In this document: positions 45,102 through 55,812 of the stretch, piece by piece | How the letters are laid out: every line of letters starts with the position of its first letter | Numbering within the stretch: position 1 is the stretch's first letter | Source: Areca catechu | Taxonomy: Eukaryota > Streptophyta > Magnoliopsida > Arecales > Arecaceae | DNA: 64,000 nt | Reading direction: 5' to 3' | NCBI GenBank assembly: GCA_021397845.1 | Contig: CM038052.1 | Span: 132,065,854 to 132,129,853 of the forward strand | Translations under genes and position numbers: made by a program | The notes under the pieces: generated by a model | What the model saw: the letters and a program-made list of their open reading frames with translations, nothing else | What the model was told of the DNA's origin: nothing | Database searches by the model: none

Positions 45102-45932
45102 ATGTCTCACTTTGGTCCCGATTTCCATCTTTCAACCAACCAGGCTGAGGCGGGCCCTTCTGTGCCGAGACCGGCCTCTTCTTCCTCCGATGAGGAGGGG
45201 GAAGAAGCACATTTTGAGTTCAGTAGGAGGTGCTCCCTTGTGGTATAGTTATTAGGGAGCCTGGATCTAGCCCCTCTCTTCCTTCTCCAACCGAACCCAT
45301 TTCTGAGCCTGTTCGATCTTCAGGTCCCGACGGGATTGCTTCAACAATCTCGGCTAAAGAGTTGGGGACCATCCGGGATGTCTATGGCATCCTATATTTC
45401 ATCCGACTCTTGATCCCCTGAGCAAGGGATCGGGTTACTTTCAGTAGCCCGGGCCGAATAGCCTTCTATGAGAAGACCTTCTCGGGTGGGCTCCACTTCC
45501 CTTTTCACCCTTTTTTTTTATCAGTGTTGAGCAACTAAAGCCTTGTCCTTGCTCAACTTGTCCTGAATGCCATTAGGACTATCTTTTGCTTTATAGTGCT
45601 CTGCCATTTCCATGAGATCGTCATCGGTTTTCCTTGTTCAAAGCATTCTTCACCCTGAAGCGCCACCCTACTGAGGATGGGTGGTGGTCTCTTTACTCTC
45701 GTCCGAGGGGCATCAAGTTTGAGCTTCCCTCTTCCATCAAAGGATGGAAGAGTAAATTCCTTTTTGCAATGGTTGAGGGGGTTGACTAGGTCTGGAGCGA
45801 CCCAGATCAGTCCCCTAACCAAATTCTATGGTCGAGGTGGTGGACTGAGAGGTCTACGAGTAGCTCCACACGACCCAGGTTCTCTCCCTCAAGGTTTTGC
45901 TGTCAGAGCAGAACCTTGTCGAGGCCGGGGTC
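45102..45932 (+). pseudogene. Tat3 antisense gene, first part (Transposase_28-type)
   Basis: ATG at 45102 gives MSHFGPDFHLSTNQAEAG and a Ser/Glu-rich stretch, then a stop at about 45247. Another frame carries ISAKELGTIRDVYGILYFI, equivalent to VEDLRTIYGIL of Tat2, a stop at 45421, RIAFYEKTFSGGLHFPFHPF and, further on, GRVNSFLQWL-like sequence. This is the counterpart of exon 1 of the Tat2 antisense gene. Copia B then interrupts it at 45932. The strand is opposite to Tat3 pol. Stops and frame changes are several, so this copy is dead apart from the insertion. Confidence 0.72.
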
Positions 45933-47280
45933 TGAAAGGATTATGCCCTATAAGCCAATATCTGTATCTCCCAGACCATTGTAAATTGACAAATTAATAA
46001 AGGCAATAATTTTTTCATCATTCGCTGTGTCATTATATGATGAACCCATAGATTAGGGCTATGGTTGTAGGGCTATGATGAGATCATACCAGTGAGATCT
46101 AAGGCCTTAAAACCCTAATCTAGAATATTCCTAGTCATAGGAACCCTGAGTTGGGGATCAGGGTTTCCGGTAAGACTGGCACATCCTATGTATGCTGAAA
46201 AGGGTGACTGCTCTTACTGTCATTTGTGTAGGACACTAATACAAGGATGTGGGTGCTCATTAGTGAATGAGTTCACTGAATAGATCCAGTTTGAGAACAT
46301 CTAATGGAGCCTTAGCTGCATGTCAATGGATGTTTCACATAGTGGGAGTTGTACAAGTAGTCCTATGACCTGAGACTGCCATAATACCTTATGTACATGA
46401 ACCCATGCTTTGGTTCAATCTCAATCATGACACTGGGTCATGCACGAGGTTGATGCTGGGTATGGTGAATTGTATATGAAGGTATTGAGTAGGTCAACAA
46501 GGAATTGATCACTCCTAGTAGGAGGAGATTGCATCCAGCCAAATTAGGTCAGATGATGATTCAGGAAATCTTTGATCAAAGTACAGATATTAGAAATGAT
46601 TTCTAATATCGAATTAATTGAATCATTAGTGTATGACTGAGCTGGGAATGAGTATAAACTGGATTTGACATGATTCCATATCCATAGTTATATTCGGGAT
46701 GCAAGATGATTGAAGGATCGAATTGTACGGGAACTTTCCACTGAAGGGTAGTTTTGGAATTACACCAGAATTTCCATATCTTCCGGGTAGACATGACACG
46801 TTGCTAGACGTCAATCTTGTCTTGTGGGTTGATCAAATTAAATGGTTTAATTGGATCACTAATTAGGAGGAGTCCTAATTGACTGACTCGAGTTAGCTCG
46901 ATTTGACCTAAATCGATTAGAATGAGTTCTGATCAGATTAGGTCAACTTGCACTCGGACCCACTACTGGCTAAGTATGGAACCCAATGGGTCACACACTT
47001 AGGACAGATAATCAAGGATTTAATTTGGAATTAAATCTCGTTTGCAGATGAACACACTAGCATGTGTTGCAAACCATGACTTCCACTTGAATCGGATTCG
47101 AGTTAGGGTTCCGATTTGGTCTTTTTTAGATCCAAATTCATTCCGGTTTGAATCTAATTGAAGATTTAAAATGTTGGGCTAATAATAGGCTAGCAATTGG
47201 GCTAACCTAAGAGGCTAAACCCCTTTCCCACATCGCCTAAAACCCCTCCCCCTCTCTTCCCACGCGCGCGCGCAAGGAGA

Positions 47281-47395
47281 AGAGTCCACGCGCGTGGACT
47301 CTTCCAAGACGCGTCTTTGCGTGAAAAGAAAGAATAAAAAACACGGTGATTTTTTGAAGAGGCGTGGAAGAGAGTCCACCTAGGCGTGGACTCTC
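47281..47395. promoter_or_regulatory. palindromes upstream of the Copia B TATA box
   Basis: 47281-47302 is a perfect 22-bp palindrome with half-site AGAGTCCACGC. 47370-47379 and 47386-47395 form a second inverted repeat, GAGAGTCCAC/GTGGACTCTC, with six bases between. Both share GAGTCCAC. They lie 225-340 bp upstream of the TATA-like element and could bind a dimeric factor, or form hairpins if transcribed. Confidence 0.6.
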
Positions 47396-47620
47396 CAAAA
47401 GAAAAAAATACCGTGGAAAAGAAGAGAAAAACATCGAAGGGGCGCGACTCTTCTTTCTGCGCGCGCCCTTCTGTGTTTTTCACGATCTTTCTTCGCGTCT
47501 TCCCATCTCAAAGGCCGTGAGATTAATCCCAAGGGCCGTGAGATTTAAGAAAGAAGACGTGAGAAGGGAGAGAGGGACGTGAGAGGATTTTTCAGAAGGA
47601 GAAGGCGCCTCTCTGTCGCC

Positions 47621-47628
47621 TATTTAAG
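47621..47628 (+). promoter_or_regulatory. TATA-like element of the Copia B 5' LTR
   Basis: TATTTAAG, with the same sequence at 55079-55086 in the 3' LTR. It is the best TATA candidate in the LTR. Confidence 0.5.
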
Positions 47629-47848
47629 AAGAAGGCTTCACCGTAAAAATTCATTCCAGATTTTCTACGGCGAAGCCTTGCTTCTCTTTCCTTCTCCCTC
47701 TCCAGAAGACTGTTTCCCCTCCTCTCTTTCTTCTTTGATTCCTTTACAGAGCCTAGGCTCTGTCGAATCTCAGAACAGAAGGAGAGTCAGAGAGAGAAAC
47801 TCTCCGACGGTAAAGGAAGAAGGCGCCCCTTTTTCCTTCTTTCTTACA

Positions 47849-47943
47849 TTAAGACAACTTTGTCTTAATTTTCTTCTCCCTCCAAGACAAGCCTTGTCTC
47901 ACTTTAGGACAAGGGCTTATTCTTAAGACAAGAGTGTCTTAAG
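47849..47943 (+). promoter_or_regulatory. cluster of AAGACA/TGTCTT hairpins in the Copia B leader
   Basis: Three short inverted repeats follow each other: 47849-47868 (TTAAGACAA/TTGTCTTAA), 47885-47898 (AGACAAG/CTTGTCT) and 47922-47943 (CTTAAGACA/TGTCTTAAG). They lie downstream of the TATA-like site, so they should be in the RNA. The same set is in the 3' LTR at 55308-55402. Function is unknown. Confidence 0.6.
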
Positions 47944-48353
47944 GGGCCAAAGTTGCCAAAAAACTAGGAGAAGGGTAAGAGAGAAAGTTTTAGTCCCTGT
48001 TTGGCTAGAGGTGTCCTAGCCAATAGCCCATATATCAAGTTCTTGGGGTAGAACTTGATTGGAAGGAAACCAATTGAGGAGTCACTGTCTTGATCATCTG
48101 CCCGTGTGGATCACCATCGGAGGGCGGACAAGTGGATGCCTGGTGTGTTCAAAAGGTTACTCCATTTGGAGTTTATTTCTACATCAGATTGGATATAGCG
48201 ATCTGAGGTTAGTATCTAAACTATGTTTAAATTTGGACATGCATGTAGTCATAAGTTTTAATTGCTAATAAGGAGATTTTGGGATTAGGGTTCGGACCTG
48301 ATTTCATAAAGTTTTGAAATCCACACTTCCGCACTGGTCACCGAACCTAACAG

Positions 48354-48365
48354 TGGTATCAGAGC
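48354..48365 (+). promoter_or_regulatory. Copia B primer binding site
   Basis: TGGTATCAGAGC, the exact initiator tRNA-Met type site, one base after the 5' LTR. Confidence 0.95.
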
Positions 48366-49497
48366 CATCCTTATTAGGATTTAAACTTATGAAGTTCAAT
48401 TCATGATGTAGTATCATGTTAAAGTTTTTATATTGATGCACAGTGCATGTCTTTGATTGAACATGAGTTTGATGATTGCCACCAGTTAGGGTTTTCCACT
48501 GAAACCCTAATTGTCTTAGAGATATGAGTAGCCCTGGAGCCATCATACTGAAATAAGGTTGCCCTGGCATAATGGTGTATCCATTATGTGGTAAATGGTT
48601 GTCCTAGTATGATGGCACACATTTCATATATTTGCTTAGTTTAAAGCATGTATTAATATATGTGATAGCTTTTAATTGAATGTGCTGGCATTGCATGAAC
48701 CCCTCTTAAATTATATTAAGTGGTAGTATAGTTAACCGATAAGCATTATTAGTCATGATGGATAATAGTCATTTCGGTGTCTAGAAAGGTGGTTCTGGGA
48801 AGGTAAAGGGAATCGTGGTTTTTAATTGGTTCCGTTGACTGACCTGGCCAATTTTAAATTGGTGTCTAGGAAAGCAACGGGGGGACCCCCACATCTCTTC
48901 CACTCCTGGCCGATCTGATTGATTTAATCTTGACTAACATCTTGGTGTTAAAATACTATTATTGGCCTTCCTTCATGAGGGTCATCATTGTGTTAGATCT
49001 ATCTAGGTTTGTTGTGTACACACAAGACCTAATATGGTGACTAACACAATTTTTTGGCCTAATACAATTATTTGTTTATGGCATGATTTAAAGTAATATT
49101 TTGTTGTGAACACACAAGGGTATTACTATTAAAGTCATGACTATATGGCTATGAAGGGTCTTACTTAACTAAAATATTATAGTTTGTTGTGTATACACAA
49201 GGCTATTATATTTTAGAGGCCGAGATAAGTTGAGAATTGTACAGGTTACAATTGGAAAGAGTTTTCCTACTATGAACTTATATAAGATTTGTTGTGTACA
49301 CACAAGGTCTTTTATAAGGGATTGGGATCTCAACCCCACTAAGAAAGATCAATTAAGGTTTTCTCGATCATCGTATGGAGGGTTATGATGCTCGATAAAA
49401 TAGTGGGAGACATAATAAATTAAAGTCCTAATTTAATTATGTGTTGTCATTTCATGGTTTTTGCTTATGTTTTCGTTCTTTGTTTAAATGTAGATAA
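48366..49497 (+). other. Copia B untranslated leader
   Basis: About 1.1 kb without coding similarity. A motif TTTGTTGTGTACACACAAGG recurs in variants near 49007, 49102, 49190 and 49288. The inner part TTGTGTACACACAA is a palindrome, which might be a packaging or dimerisation element. Confidence 0.65.
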
Positions 49498-50290
49498 ATG
49501 GCCTCTTCACTCTCACTCCGTAGTATTTTAGATGCCAACAAATTGACTGGGCCGAATTATGTTGATTGGCTGAGAAATTTGAAAATAGTACTCAGTCAAG
49601 AAAGAATTTCCTATATTCTTGATACCCCGATTTTGGAACCACCAAGGGAAGATGCCTCGCAAGAGGAGAAGACCACATATAATATGTGGCAAAATGACTC
49701 ACTTACTGTCAAATGTGTTATGCTTGCCTCTATGACTAACGAGTTACAGAGGCAGCATGATAGCATGGATACTAACTCCATACTGCTAAATTTAAAAGAG
49801 CTTTATGGAGAACACAGTAGAACTGCTAGATATGAAATATCTAAGCAGTTGTTCCGTGCAAGGATGACAGAAGGTACATCAGTACAAGACCATGTATTAA
49901 GATAATTGATCTAATCACTCGATTAGGTCAATTAGGTTTTGTAATGGATGGGGAGTTGAATCAAGACTTGATCTTGCAATCACTCCCAGAGTCATTTTCA
50001 CAGTTTGTTCTTAATTACCATATGAACAAACTTAATTCTTCCTTGCCTGAGCTGTTGAATATGTTGAAAACAGCAGAGAGCCTGTAAAGAAAAAATAAGG
50101 CTCCAGTTCTTCTTGTGGATAAGAAGAAGACAGGCAAAAGGGGTTCCAATAAGAGGATGAATCCCAAAGGGGGCATTAAGAAGAAGAAAGGAAAGAAGGC
50201 CTCCGGACAGATGACCTGCTTTCATTGTGGCAAGCCGGGTCATTGGAAAAGAAACTGCAAGGTTTACCTTGCAAGTTTGAAGCCTGGTGC
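49498..50290 (+). pseudogene. Copia B gag, frame-broken
   Basis: ATG at 49498: SILDANKLTGPNYVDWL, then SIQ-like helices ending with RARMTEGTSVQDHVLR at 49905 where the frame ends. The next frame, about 49910-50085, continues ITRLGQLGFVMDGELNQDLI, SLPESFSQFVLNY and LPELLNMLKTAESL, then a stop at 50085. The 50115-50615 frame has the zinc knuckle CFHCGKPGHWKRNC (about 50218-50260). This is a complete Gag domain series (UBN2-type core plus knuckle) broken by one frameshift and one stop. Confidence 0.88.
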
Positions 50291-50299
50291 ATCAGAGGC

Positions 50300-50615
50300 A
50301 CCAAAAGGTATGAAAGAAGTTCATACTATTTTGTCATTGGATTCTTCCATTTCAAATACTTGGGTGTTGGATACCGCCTGTGGTCATAACATCTGCAAAT
50401 CATTGCAGGGACTTCAGGGGCTTAAAGTATTGAAGGAAGGTAACTTTGAGCTCTACGGTGCTGGAGGGGACCCCATCCAAGCAGAAGCTGTAGGGACTTA
50501 TGTTTTGAAGTTACCTTCAGGGAAGATCTTGGAGCTAAGGAATTATTACTATATGCCAAAAATCATTAGAATATCATATCTGTACCCTTGTTACTTAAAC
50601 AAGGATATACTATGA
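50300..50615 (+). pseudogene. Copia B protease region
   Basis: In the frame that also holds the zinc knuckle: SNTWVLDTACGHNICKSLQG, the counterpart of the Angela/BARE protease active site (DTG-type). Here the third active-site residue is Ala (DTA), which would impair catalysis if not an error. It continues with AVGTYVLKLPSGKILEL and YYYMPKIIR. A stop follows at about 50613. Confidence 0.78.
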
Positions 50616-50619
50616 TGTA

Positions 50620-51810
50620 ATGAGCAGTGGCTGCTCAATTTCTTTATCTAATGAAATTATATGTTATGGCATATTCTGCAATGGTCTCTTAACTCTTTCC
50701 ACTAATGACAATGTTTTTCATGTTTCTAACAAACGGAAAAGAGATGATGTTAACAATACCTTACTTTGGCATTGTCGACTTGGACATATTAGTGAGACTA
50801 GGATTAACAAGTTGTACAAAGAAAATTTCTTTGATCCTTATGACTATGAGTCATTAGGAACTTGTGAATCATGTCTCATGGGTAAGATGACCAAGACTCC
50901 ATTTAGTGGACATGGAGAAAGGAAAAAGAGTTATTAGGACTCATACACACAGATGTATGTGGGCCTATGACAACTCAAGCCTATGGTGGATACTCATACT
51001 TCATCACATTTACTGATGATTTTTCAAGGTATGGATTTGTGTATCTAATGAAACATAAGTCCGATGCTTTTGAAAAATTCTTAGAGTATCAAAGTATGGT
51101 AGAGAAACAACAGGAAAAAGTATAAAGATCCTCCGATCAGATAGAGGAGGTGAATACTTATCCACTGAGTTTCTTGATCACCTTAAAGATAAGGGGATCA
51201 TCTCTGAATGGACTCCTCCTTACACACCACAATTAAATGGTGTTGCTGAAAGGAGGAATCGTACTTTATTGGATATGGTACGGTCCATGATGTGCTTCAC
51301 GGAGTTACCTTTTTCTTTCTGGGGATATGCTTTGGAAACAGCAACTCATATCTTGAATAGAGTACCATCTAAAACTGTCTCTAGCACTCCATATGAATTA
51401 TGAGAAGTAAGAAACCCAATCTTAAGTATATTAAGATATGGGATGTCCAGCCTATGTAAAAGGAATTTTGGACATAAACTAGATGCTAGAGCAGACAAAT
51501 GTCTATTATCGGATATCCTAGAGATAGTATAGGATATGTGTTCTACCACCCTACTGAACAAAAGGTTTTGGTCAGTAGGCATGCCACTTTTATGGAAAAG
51601 GAATTTATCCTACAAAAGGGCACTGGTAGAAATATCGAACTTAATGAGATTCAACAAATAGACACTTCTCAGTCAAGTAACAACATAGTTAATATAGAAC
51701 CTGAACACACTCCTATCCGTAGGTCTGATAGGGTGCGACAGGCACCTGAGAGGTATGGGTTCATAATTGAAAATAATGAAGCCCAAATCATTCAAATGAT
51801 GAGCCTCTAA
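50620..51810 (+). pseudogene. Copia B integrase, frame-broken
   Basis: The N-terminal GAG-pre-integrase zinc region is in frame 50620-50937: LLWHCRLGHISETRINKLY and CESCLMGKMTKTPF. After a frame change the core reads LIHTDVCGPMTTQAYGGYSY and FTDDFSRYGFVYLMKHKSDA, a second frame change near 51110, SDRGGEYLSTEFLDHL and PQLNGVAERRNRTLLDM. The Asp, Asp and Glu of the catalytic triad are all present, but in two frames. The C-terminal part is 51499-51810 with GYPRDSIGYVFYHPTEQ and RRSDRVRQAPERYGF. Stops near 51120 and 51402 also occur. Confidence 0.87.
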
Positions 51811-51827
51811 CCTATACGGAAGCAGTC

Positions 51828-53352
51828 ATGAGTAGAGACTCAGACAAATGGCTGGAAGCCATGAGATCCGAGATGGACTCCATGTATGTCAACCAAGTAT
51901 GGTCTTTGGTTGATGCACCAGAGGGTATTAACCCTATTGGGTGTAAATGGGTCTATAAAAGGAAGATTGGGGCAGATGGCCAAGTTGAAACTTATAAAGC
52001 CAGATTGGTGGCTAAGGGTTTCAGACAAAAACAGGGAATAGATTATGATGAAACATTTTCCCCTGTTGCCATGCTCAAATCCATTCGGATTATGCTTGCT
52101 ATAGCAGCATATCATGATTATGAGATCTGGCAAATGGATGTAAAAACTGCATTCCTCAATGGTTTCCTTGAGGAAGAGGTTTATATGTCACAACCAGAAG
52201 GTTTTGTCTTGGAGACTAAACCTAATCAGGTATGTAGGCTAAAGAAATCCATTTATGGATTAAAGCAAGCATCCAGGAGTTGGAACATCCGATTTGATAA
52301 AACAGTCAAAGAATTTGATTTTTCAAAAATGAGGATGAACCTTGTGTGTACAAGAAGACTAGTGGGAGTGCCATAGTTTTCTTAGTTCTATATGTTGATG
52401 ATATACTTATTATGGGAATGATATCCCAATGTTACAATCAGTCAAAGTGTGGTTATCGAAACAGTTTTCCATGAAAGACTTGGGAGAAGCATCCTATATA
52501 CTGGGTATAAAAATCTATAGAGATAGATCAAGAAGGATGCTTGGCTTGTCCCAGTCTAGGTACATTGACCAGGTGCTAAAGAGATTTAGCATGGAGGAAA
52601 GTAAAAGAGGTTACTTACCTATTGGTCATGGCATACGTCTTTCTAAGAGGATGTCTCCTAAGACACCTGAAGAAAGAAATAGAATGAGTTCTATACCTTA
52701 TGCTTCGGCTATAGGGTCGATTATGTATGCTATGTTATGTACTAGGCCTGATGTGGCATATGCCTTGGGTGTAGCCAGTAGATTTCAGGCTGATCCAGGA
52801 GAGGATCACTGGAAGGCTGTGAAAAATATTCTTAAGTACCTGAGAAGGACTAAGGATATTTTTCTTATATACGGAGGATCTGATCTTAAACTAGAAGCCT
52901 ATTCAGACTCTAGTTTTCAATCAGACCCAGATGATAGTAAATCCATTTCAGGGTATGTCTTTACCTTGAATGGTGGAGCAGTAAGTTGGAAGAGCACTAA
53001 ATAGCAGACTGTAGCTGACTCAACTACCGAGGCAGAGTACATAGCTGTCAGTGAAGCCGCCAAGGAAGCTGTCTGGATGAAGAAATTCATCACAGAGTTG
53101 GGAGTAGTTCCTGAGATTGAGAACCCGGTGCCACTCTATTGTGATAACACTGGAGCAGTTGCTCAAGCTAAGGAACCGAGAGCCCATCACAAGTCCAAGC
53201 ACATTCTGAGACGCTTCCATCTTGTCCGAGAGATAATCGAAAGACAAGAAGTCTGCATCAATAGAGTAGATACAAAGAACAACATAGCAGACCCGTTCAC
53301 TAAGGCTCTACCACAGCGGGAGTTTGATCGCCACCTCGATTGTATGGGTTAA
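51828..53352 (+). pseudogene. Copia B reverse transcriptase and RNase H, frame-broken
   Basis: RT frame 51828-52376: KARLVAKGFRQKQGIDYDET, WQMDVKTAFLNGFLEEEVYM and CRLKKSIYGLKQASRSWNI. A frameshift near 52320 moves LYVDDIL (about 52390-52410) into another frame. Frame 52429-53004 continues KDLGEASYILGIKIYRDRS, ARPDVAYALGV-like (CTRPDVAYALGVASRF) and EAYSDSSFQSDPDDSKS. A stop at 53002 precedes QTVADSTTEAEYIAVSEAA, and frame 53077-53352 has LYCDNTGAVAQAKEPRAHHK, closing RNase H with ADPFTKALPQREF. All catalytic boxes survive but in different frames. Confidence 0.9.
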
Positions 53353-53377
53353 AGAATAAGAGTGATTGGCTTTAGTG

Positions 53378-53389
53378 CAAGTGGGAGAT
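53378..53389 (+). promoter_or_regulatory. Copia B polypurine tract
   Basis: CAAGTGGGAGAT directly before the 3' LTR start TGAAAGG, a canonical copia PPT. Confidence 0.9.
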
Positions 53390-55812
53390 TGAAAGGATTA
53401 TGCCCTATAAGCCAATATCTGTATCTCCCAGACCATTGTAAATTGACAAATTAATAAAGACAATAATTTTTTCATCATTCGCTGTGTCATTATATGATGA
53501 ACCCCATAGATTAGGGCTATGGTTGTAGGGCTATGATGAGATCATACCAGTGAGATCTAAGGCCTTAAAACCCTAATCTAGAATATTCCTAGTCATAGGA
53601 ACCCTGAGTTGGGGATCAGGGTTTCCGGTAAGACTGGCACATCCTATGTATGCTGAAAAGGGTGACTGCTCTCACTGTCATTTGTGTAGGACACTAATAC
53701 AAGGATGTGGGTGCTCATTAGTGAATGAGTTCACTGAATAGATCCAGTTTGAGAACATCTAATGGAGCCTTAGCTGCATGTCAATGGATGTTTTCACATA
53801 GTGGGAGTTGTACAAGTAGTCCTATGACCTGAGATTGCCATAATACCTTATGTACATGAACCCATGCTTTGGTTCAATCTCAATCATGACACTGGGTCAT
53901 GCACGAGGTTGATGCTGGGTATGGTGAATTGTATATGAAGGTATTGAGTAGGTCAACAAGGAATTGATCACTCCTAGTAGGAGGAGATTGCATCCAGCCA
54001 AATTAGGTCAGATGATGATTCAGGAAATCTTTGATCAAAGTACAGATATTAGAAATGATTTCTAATATTGAATTAATTGAATCATTAGTGTATGACTGAG
54101 CTGGGAATGAGTATAAACTGGATTTGACATGATTCCATATCCATAGTTATATTCGGGATGCAAGATGATTGAAGGATCGAATTGTACGGGAACTTTCCAC
54201 TGAAGGGTAGTTTTGGAATTACACCAGAATTTCCATATCTTCCGGGTAGACATGACACGTTGCTAGACGTCAATCTTGTCTTGTGGGTTGATCAAATTAA
54301 ATGGTTTAATTGGATCACTAATTAGGAGGAGTCCTAATTGACTGACTCGAGTTAGCTCGATTTGACCTAAATCGATTAGAATGAGTTCTGATCAGATTAG
54401 GTCAACTTGCACTCGGACCCACTGCTGGCTAAGTATGGAACCCAATGGGTCACACACTTAGGACAGATAATCAAGGATTTAATTTGGAATTAAATCTCGT
54501 TTGCAGATGAACACACTAGCATGTGTTGCAAACCATGACTTCCACTTGAATCAGATTCGAGTTAGGGTTCCGATTTGGTCTTTTTAGATCCAAATTCATT
54601 CCGGTTTGAATCTAATTGAAGATTTAAAACGTTGGGATAATAATAGGCTAGCAATTGGGCTAACCTAAGAGGCTAAACCCCTTTCCCACATCGCCTAAAC
54701 CCCTCCCCCTCTCTTCCCACGCGCGCGCGCAAGGAGAAGAGTCCACACGCGCGTGGACTCTTCCAAGACGCGTCTTTGCGTGAAAAGAAAGAATAAAACA
54801 CCGGTGATTTTTTGAAGAGGCGTGGAAGAGAGTCCACCTAGGCGTGGACTCTCCAAAAGAAAGAAAAATACCGTGGAAAAGAAGAGAAAAACACCGAAGG
54901 GGCGCGACTCTTCTTTCTGCGCGCGCCCTTCTGTGTTTTTCACGATCTTTCTTCGCGTCTTCCCATCTCAAAGGCCGTGAGATTAATCCCAAGGGCCGTG
55001 AGATTTAAGAAAGAAGACGTGAGAAGGGAGAGGGACGTGAGAGGATTTTTCAGAAGGAGAAGGTGCCTCTCTGTCGCCTATTTAAGAAGAAGGCTTCACC
55101 GTAAAAATTCATTCCAGATTTTCTACGGCGAAGCCTTGCTTCTCTTTCCTTCTCCCTCTCCAGAAGACTGTTTCCCCCTCCTCTCTTTCTTCTTTGATTT
55201 CTTTACAGAGCCTAGGCTCTGTCGAATCTCAGAACAGAAGGAGAGTCAGAGAGAGAAACTCTCCGACGGTAAAGGAAGAAGGCGCCCCCTTTTCCTTCTT
55301 TCTTACATTAAGACAACTTTGTCTTAATTTTCTTCTCCCTCCAAGACAAGCCTTGTCTCACTTTAGGACAAGGGCTTATTCTTAAGACAAGAGTGTCTTA
55401 AGGGGCCAAAGTTGCCAAAAAACTAGGAGAAGGGTAAGAGAGAAAGTTTTAGTCCCTGTTTGGCTAGAGGTGTCCTAGCCAATAGCCCATATATCAAGTT
55501 CTTGGGGTAGAACTTGATTGGAAGGAACCCAATTGAGGAGTCACTGTCTTGATCATCTGCCCGTGTGGATCACCATCGGAGGGCGGACAAGTGGACGCCT
55601 GGTGTGTTCAAAAGGTTACTCCATTTGGAGTTTATTTCTACATCAGATTGGATATAGCGATCTGAGGTTAGTATCTAAACTATGTTTAAATTTGGACATG
55701 CATGTAGTCATAAGTTTTAATTGCTAATAAGGAGATTTTGGGATTAGGGTTCGGACCTGATTTCATAAAGTTTTTGAAATCCACACTTCCGCACTGGTCA
55801 CCGAACCTAACA
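53390..55812 (+). repeat. Copia B 3' LTR
   Basis: Matches the 5' LTR except for scattered substitutions and 1-2-bp indels (for example in the palindrome region and homopolymers). Ends CCGAACCTAACA before GGGTC. Confidence 0.95.

Larger units (their letters stand above)
45933..48352 (+). repeat. Copia B 5' LTR
   Basis: Starts TGAAAGGATTATGCCC and ends CCGAACCTAACA. TATA-like TATTTAAG at 47621-47628. Palindromes at 47281-47302 and 47370-47395, a hairpin cluster at 47849-47943. The short frames in it (46603-48268) are not genes. Confidence 0.95.
45933..55812 (+). mobile_element. Copia B: young Tork/Angela-like Ty1/copia element
   Basis: Perfect target duplication GGGTC (45928-45932 and 55813-55817). 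LTRs 45933-48352 (2420 bp) and 53390-55812 (2423 bp) differ at only about 20-25 places by eye. PBS and PPT are canonical. The interior codes gag, protease, integrase, RT and RNase H in the usual copia order. Gag (ILDANKLTGPNYVDWLRNL) and the protease context resemble BARE-1/Angela elements. Several frameshifts and stops interrupt the polyprotein. It lies within the antisense gene of Tat3 and is the youngest element in the window. Confidence 0.95.

Noticed and set aside
46603..48268. Open frames in the Copia B LTR, repeated at 54062-55727
   Set aside because: They are duplicated only because the LTR is; no protein similarity, low-complexity translation.
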